From: Desulfobacteraceae bacterium
GTDB taxonomy: Bacteria; Desulfobacterota; Desulfobacteria; Desulfobacterales; Desulfobacteraceae
Assembly: GCA_024225895.1 (NCBI GenBank)
Contig: JAAEMC010000447.1
Coordinates: 1-5,617 of the forward strand
DNA length: 5,617 bases
Direction of reading: 5' to 3'
Part shown: positions 5,048 through 5,617 of the stretch, piece by piece
How positions within the stretch are numbered: position 1 is the first letter of the stretch
How the letters are laid out: every line of letters begins with the position of its first letter
Translations under genes and position numbers: made by a program
The notes under the pieces: model-generated
Databases searched by the model: none
The model's input: the letters and a program-made list of their open reading frames with translations, nothing else
What the model was told of the DNA's origin: nothing

Positions 5048-5581
5048 TTATTGCGACGCCTCATCCTGCCATATCTTCCGCAACGTCCAAGTAGGCAGAG
5101 ACCAATCGCTGCAATTGTGCCATTTCATTTTCGGATAGATAGTTTTTTTTAGACGCTCATCATCCATTGTGTAGCCTTTGATGGTGAATTCCTGAATAAT
5201 CGTTGTCGCCCATTTGCGGAATTGTACGGCGCGCTCTGAGTTGACCTTGTAGCCGACAGCGATGATAGCCGAGAGGTTATAGTGTTTGGTGTTGTAGTTT
5301 TTACCGTCTGCGGCAGTTATTCGAAAATTTCGAATAACTGAGTTCTCTTCTAATTCACTATCGGAAAACACCTTCTTTAAGTGATAGTTAATGGTATGTG
5401 TCTTAACATCATAGAGAACGCCCATCATTTTTTGGGTAAGCCAGATGTTTTCATCCGCATAAACCGCCTCAACGCCTCCCTTACCGCTTGCCGCAACAAA
5501 TGTCAGGTACTCAGCAGCCGACGACCGGATAATGGATGTCTCTTTTTCCCCGGGCTTCTGTAATATTTTATCTTTCTTCAT
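5048..5581 (-). pseudogene. rhuM: RhuM-family protein gene, internally deleted and frameshifted
   Basis: The open frame encodes 177 residues. Residues about 20-146 match RhuM-family (virulence RhuM, PF13310) proteins well: SAAEYLTFVA, ENIWLTQKMM at 44-53, INYHLKKVFSDSELEE at 64-79, ADGKNYNTKHYNLSAIIAVG at 91-110, ERAVQFRKWA and TMDDERLK at 138-145. Known members are about 330-350 residues. After ERLK the usual long helical middle (DYFDELLERIRE-type) is absent. Instead the -1 frame, from an A8 run (5143-5150) down to 5061, encodes NYLSENEMAQLQRLVSAYL, then DVAEDMAG and a stop. That is the family's C-terminal segment. The gene has thus lost about 100 codons, gone out of frame, and also lost its extreme 3' end. 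The 31-residue tail actually read is out-of-frame junk. RhuM genes often occur in type I restriction-modification loci, which might lie to the right. AAAGGG lies 9 nt before the start. Confidence 0.8.
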
Positions 5582-5617
5582 TTTCCATACCCTTTAGGAA
5601 TCGTTACAAAATAACTT

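Overview
The window is moderately AT-rich bacterial DNA. It carries Gram-negative-type genes: an exported serine hydrolase, a GlxA-type regulator, MenI-like and DUF4442-like hotdog thioesterases, and a RhuM-family remnant. The style of the spacers and of the CCCGGATATTTCA repeat reminds me of sulfate-reducing Desulfobacterota (Desulfobacter/Desulfobacula-like). That placement rests on memory and overall impression, so it is low confidence.

Left part (1-1464): the N-terminal 101 codons of a GlxA-family (DJ-1/PfpI plus AraC) regulator run leftward off the edge. Divergent from it, on the + strand, are two tandem hotdog-fold thioesterase genes: a DUF4442-like protein (493-957) and a MenI/YdiI-like acyl-CoA thioesterase (1039-1464). 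Middle part (1860-4678): a leftward block. From its promoter inward it holds a multi-pass membrane protein, a winged-helix regulator overlapping it by 8 nt, and after a 127-nt gap an exported beta-lactamase-fold serine hydrolase. A good promoter with a perfect 11-bp inverted repeat just downstream of the -10 precedes the membrane-protein gene, which suggests an autoregulated pair. Right part (5048-5617): a RhuM-family gene on the - strand with a large internal deletion and a frameshift, so a pseudogene.

The non-coding space is dominated by one family of mobile-element ends with the terminal sequence CCCGGATATTTCA. A complete 245-bp miniature element (1542-1786) with terminal inverted repeats, a CTAA target duplication and a long internal hairpin lies between the convergent thioesterase and hydrolase genes. 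A roughly 105-bp inverted copy of its right end (4888-4992) lies beside the broken rhuM gene. More degenerate ends lie at 342-354, 942-957 and 991-1003. The membrane/regulator/hydrolase block is therefore bracketed by inverted element ends, and the DUF4442 gene ends inside one of them.

I see no clear evidence of a wholly new system. The best leads are the non-autonomous element family, its effect on gene ends, the rhuM decay, and the regulator/membrane-protein module with its putative operator.
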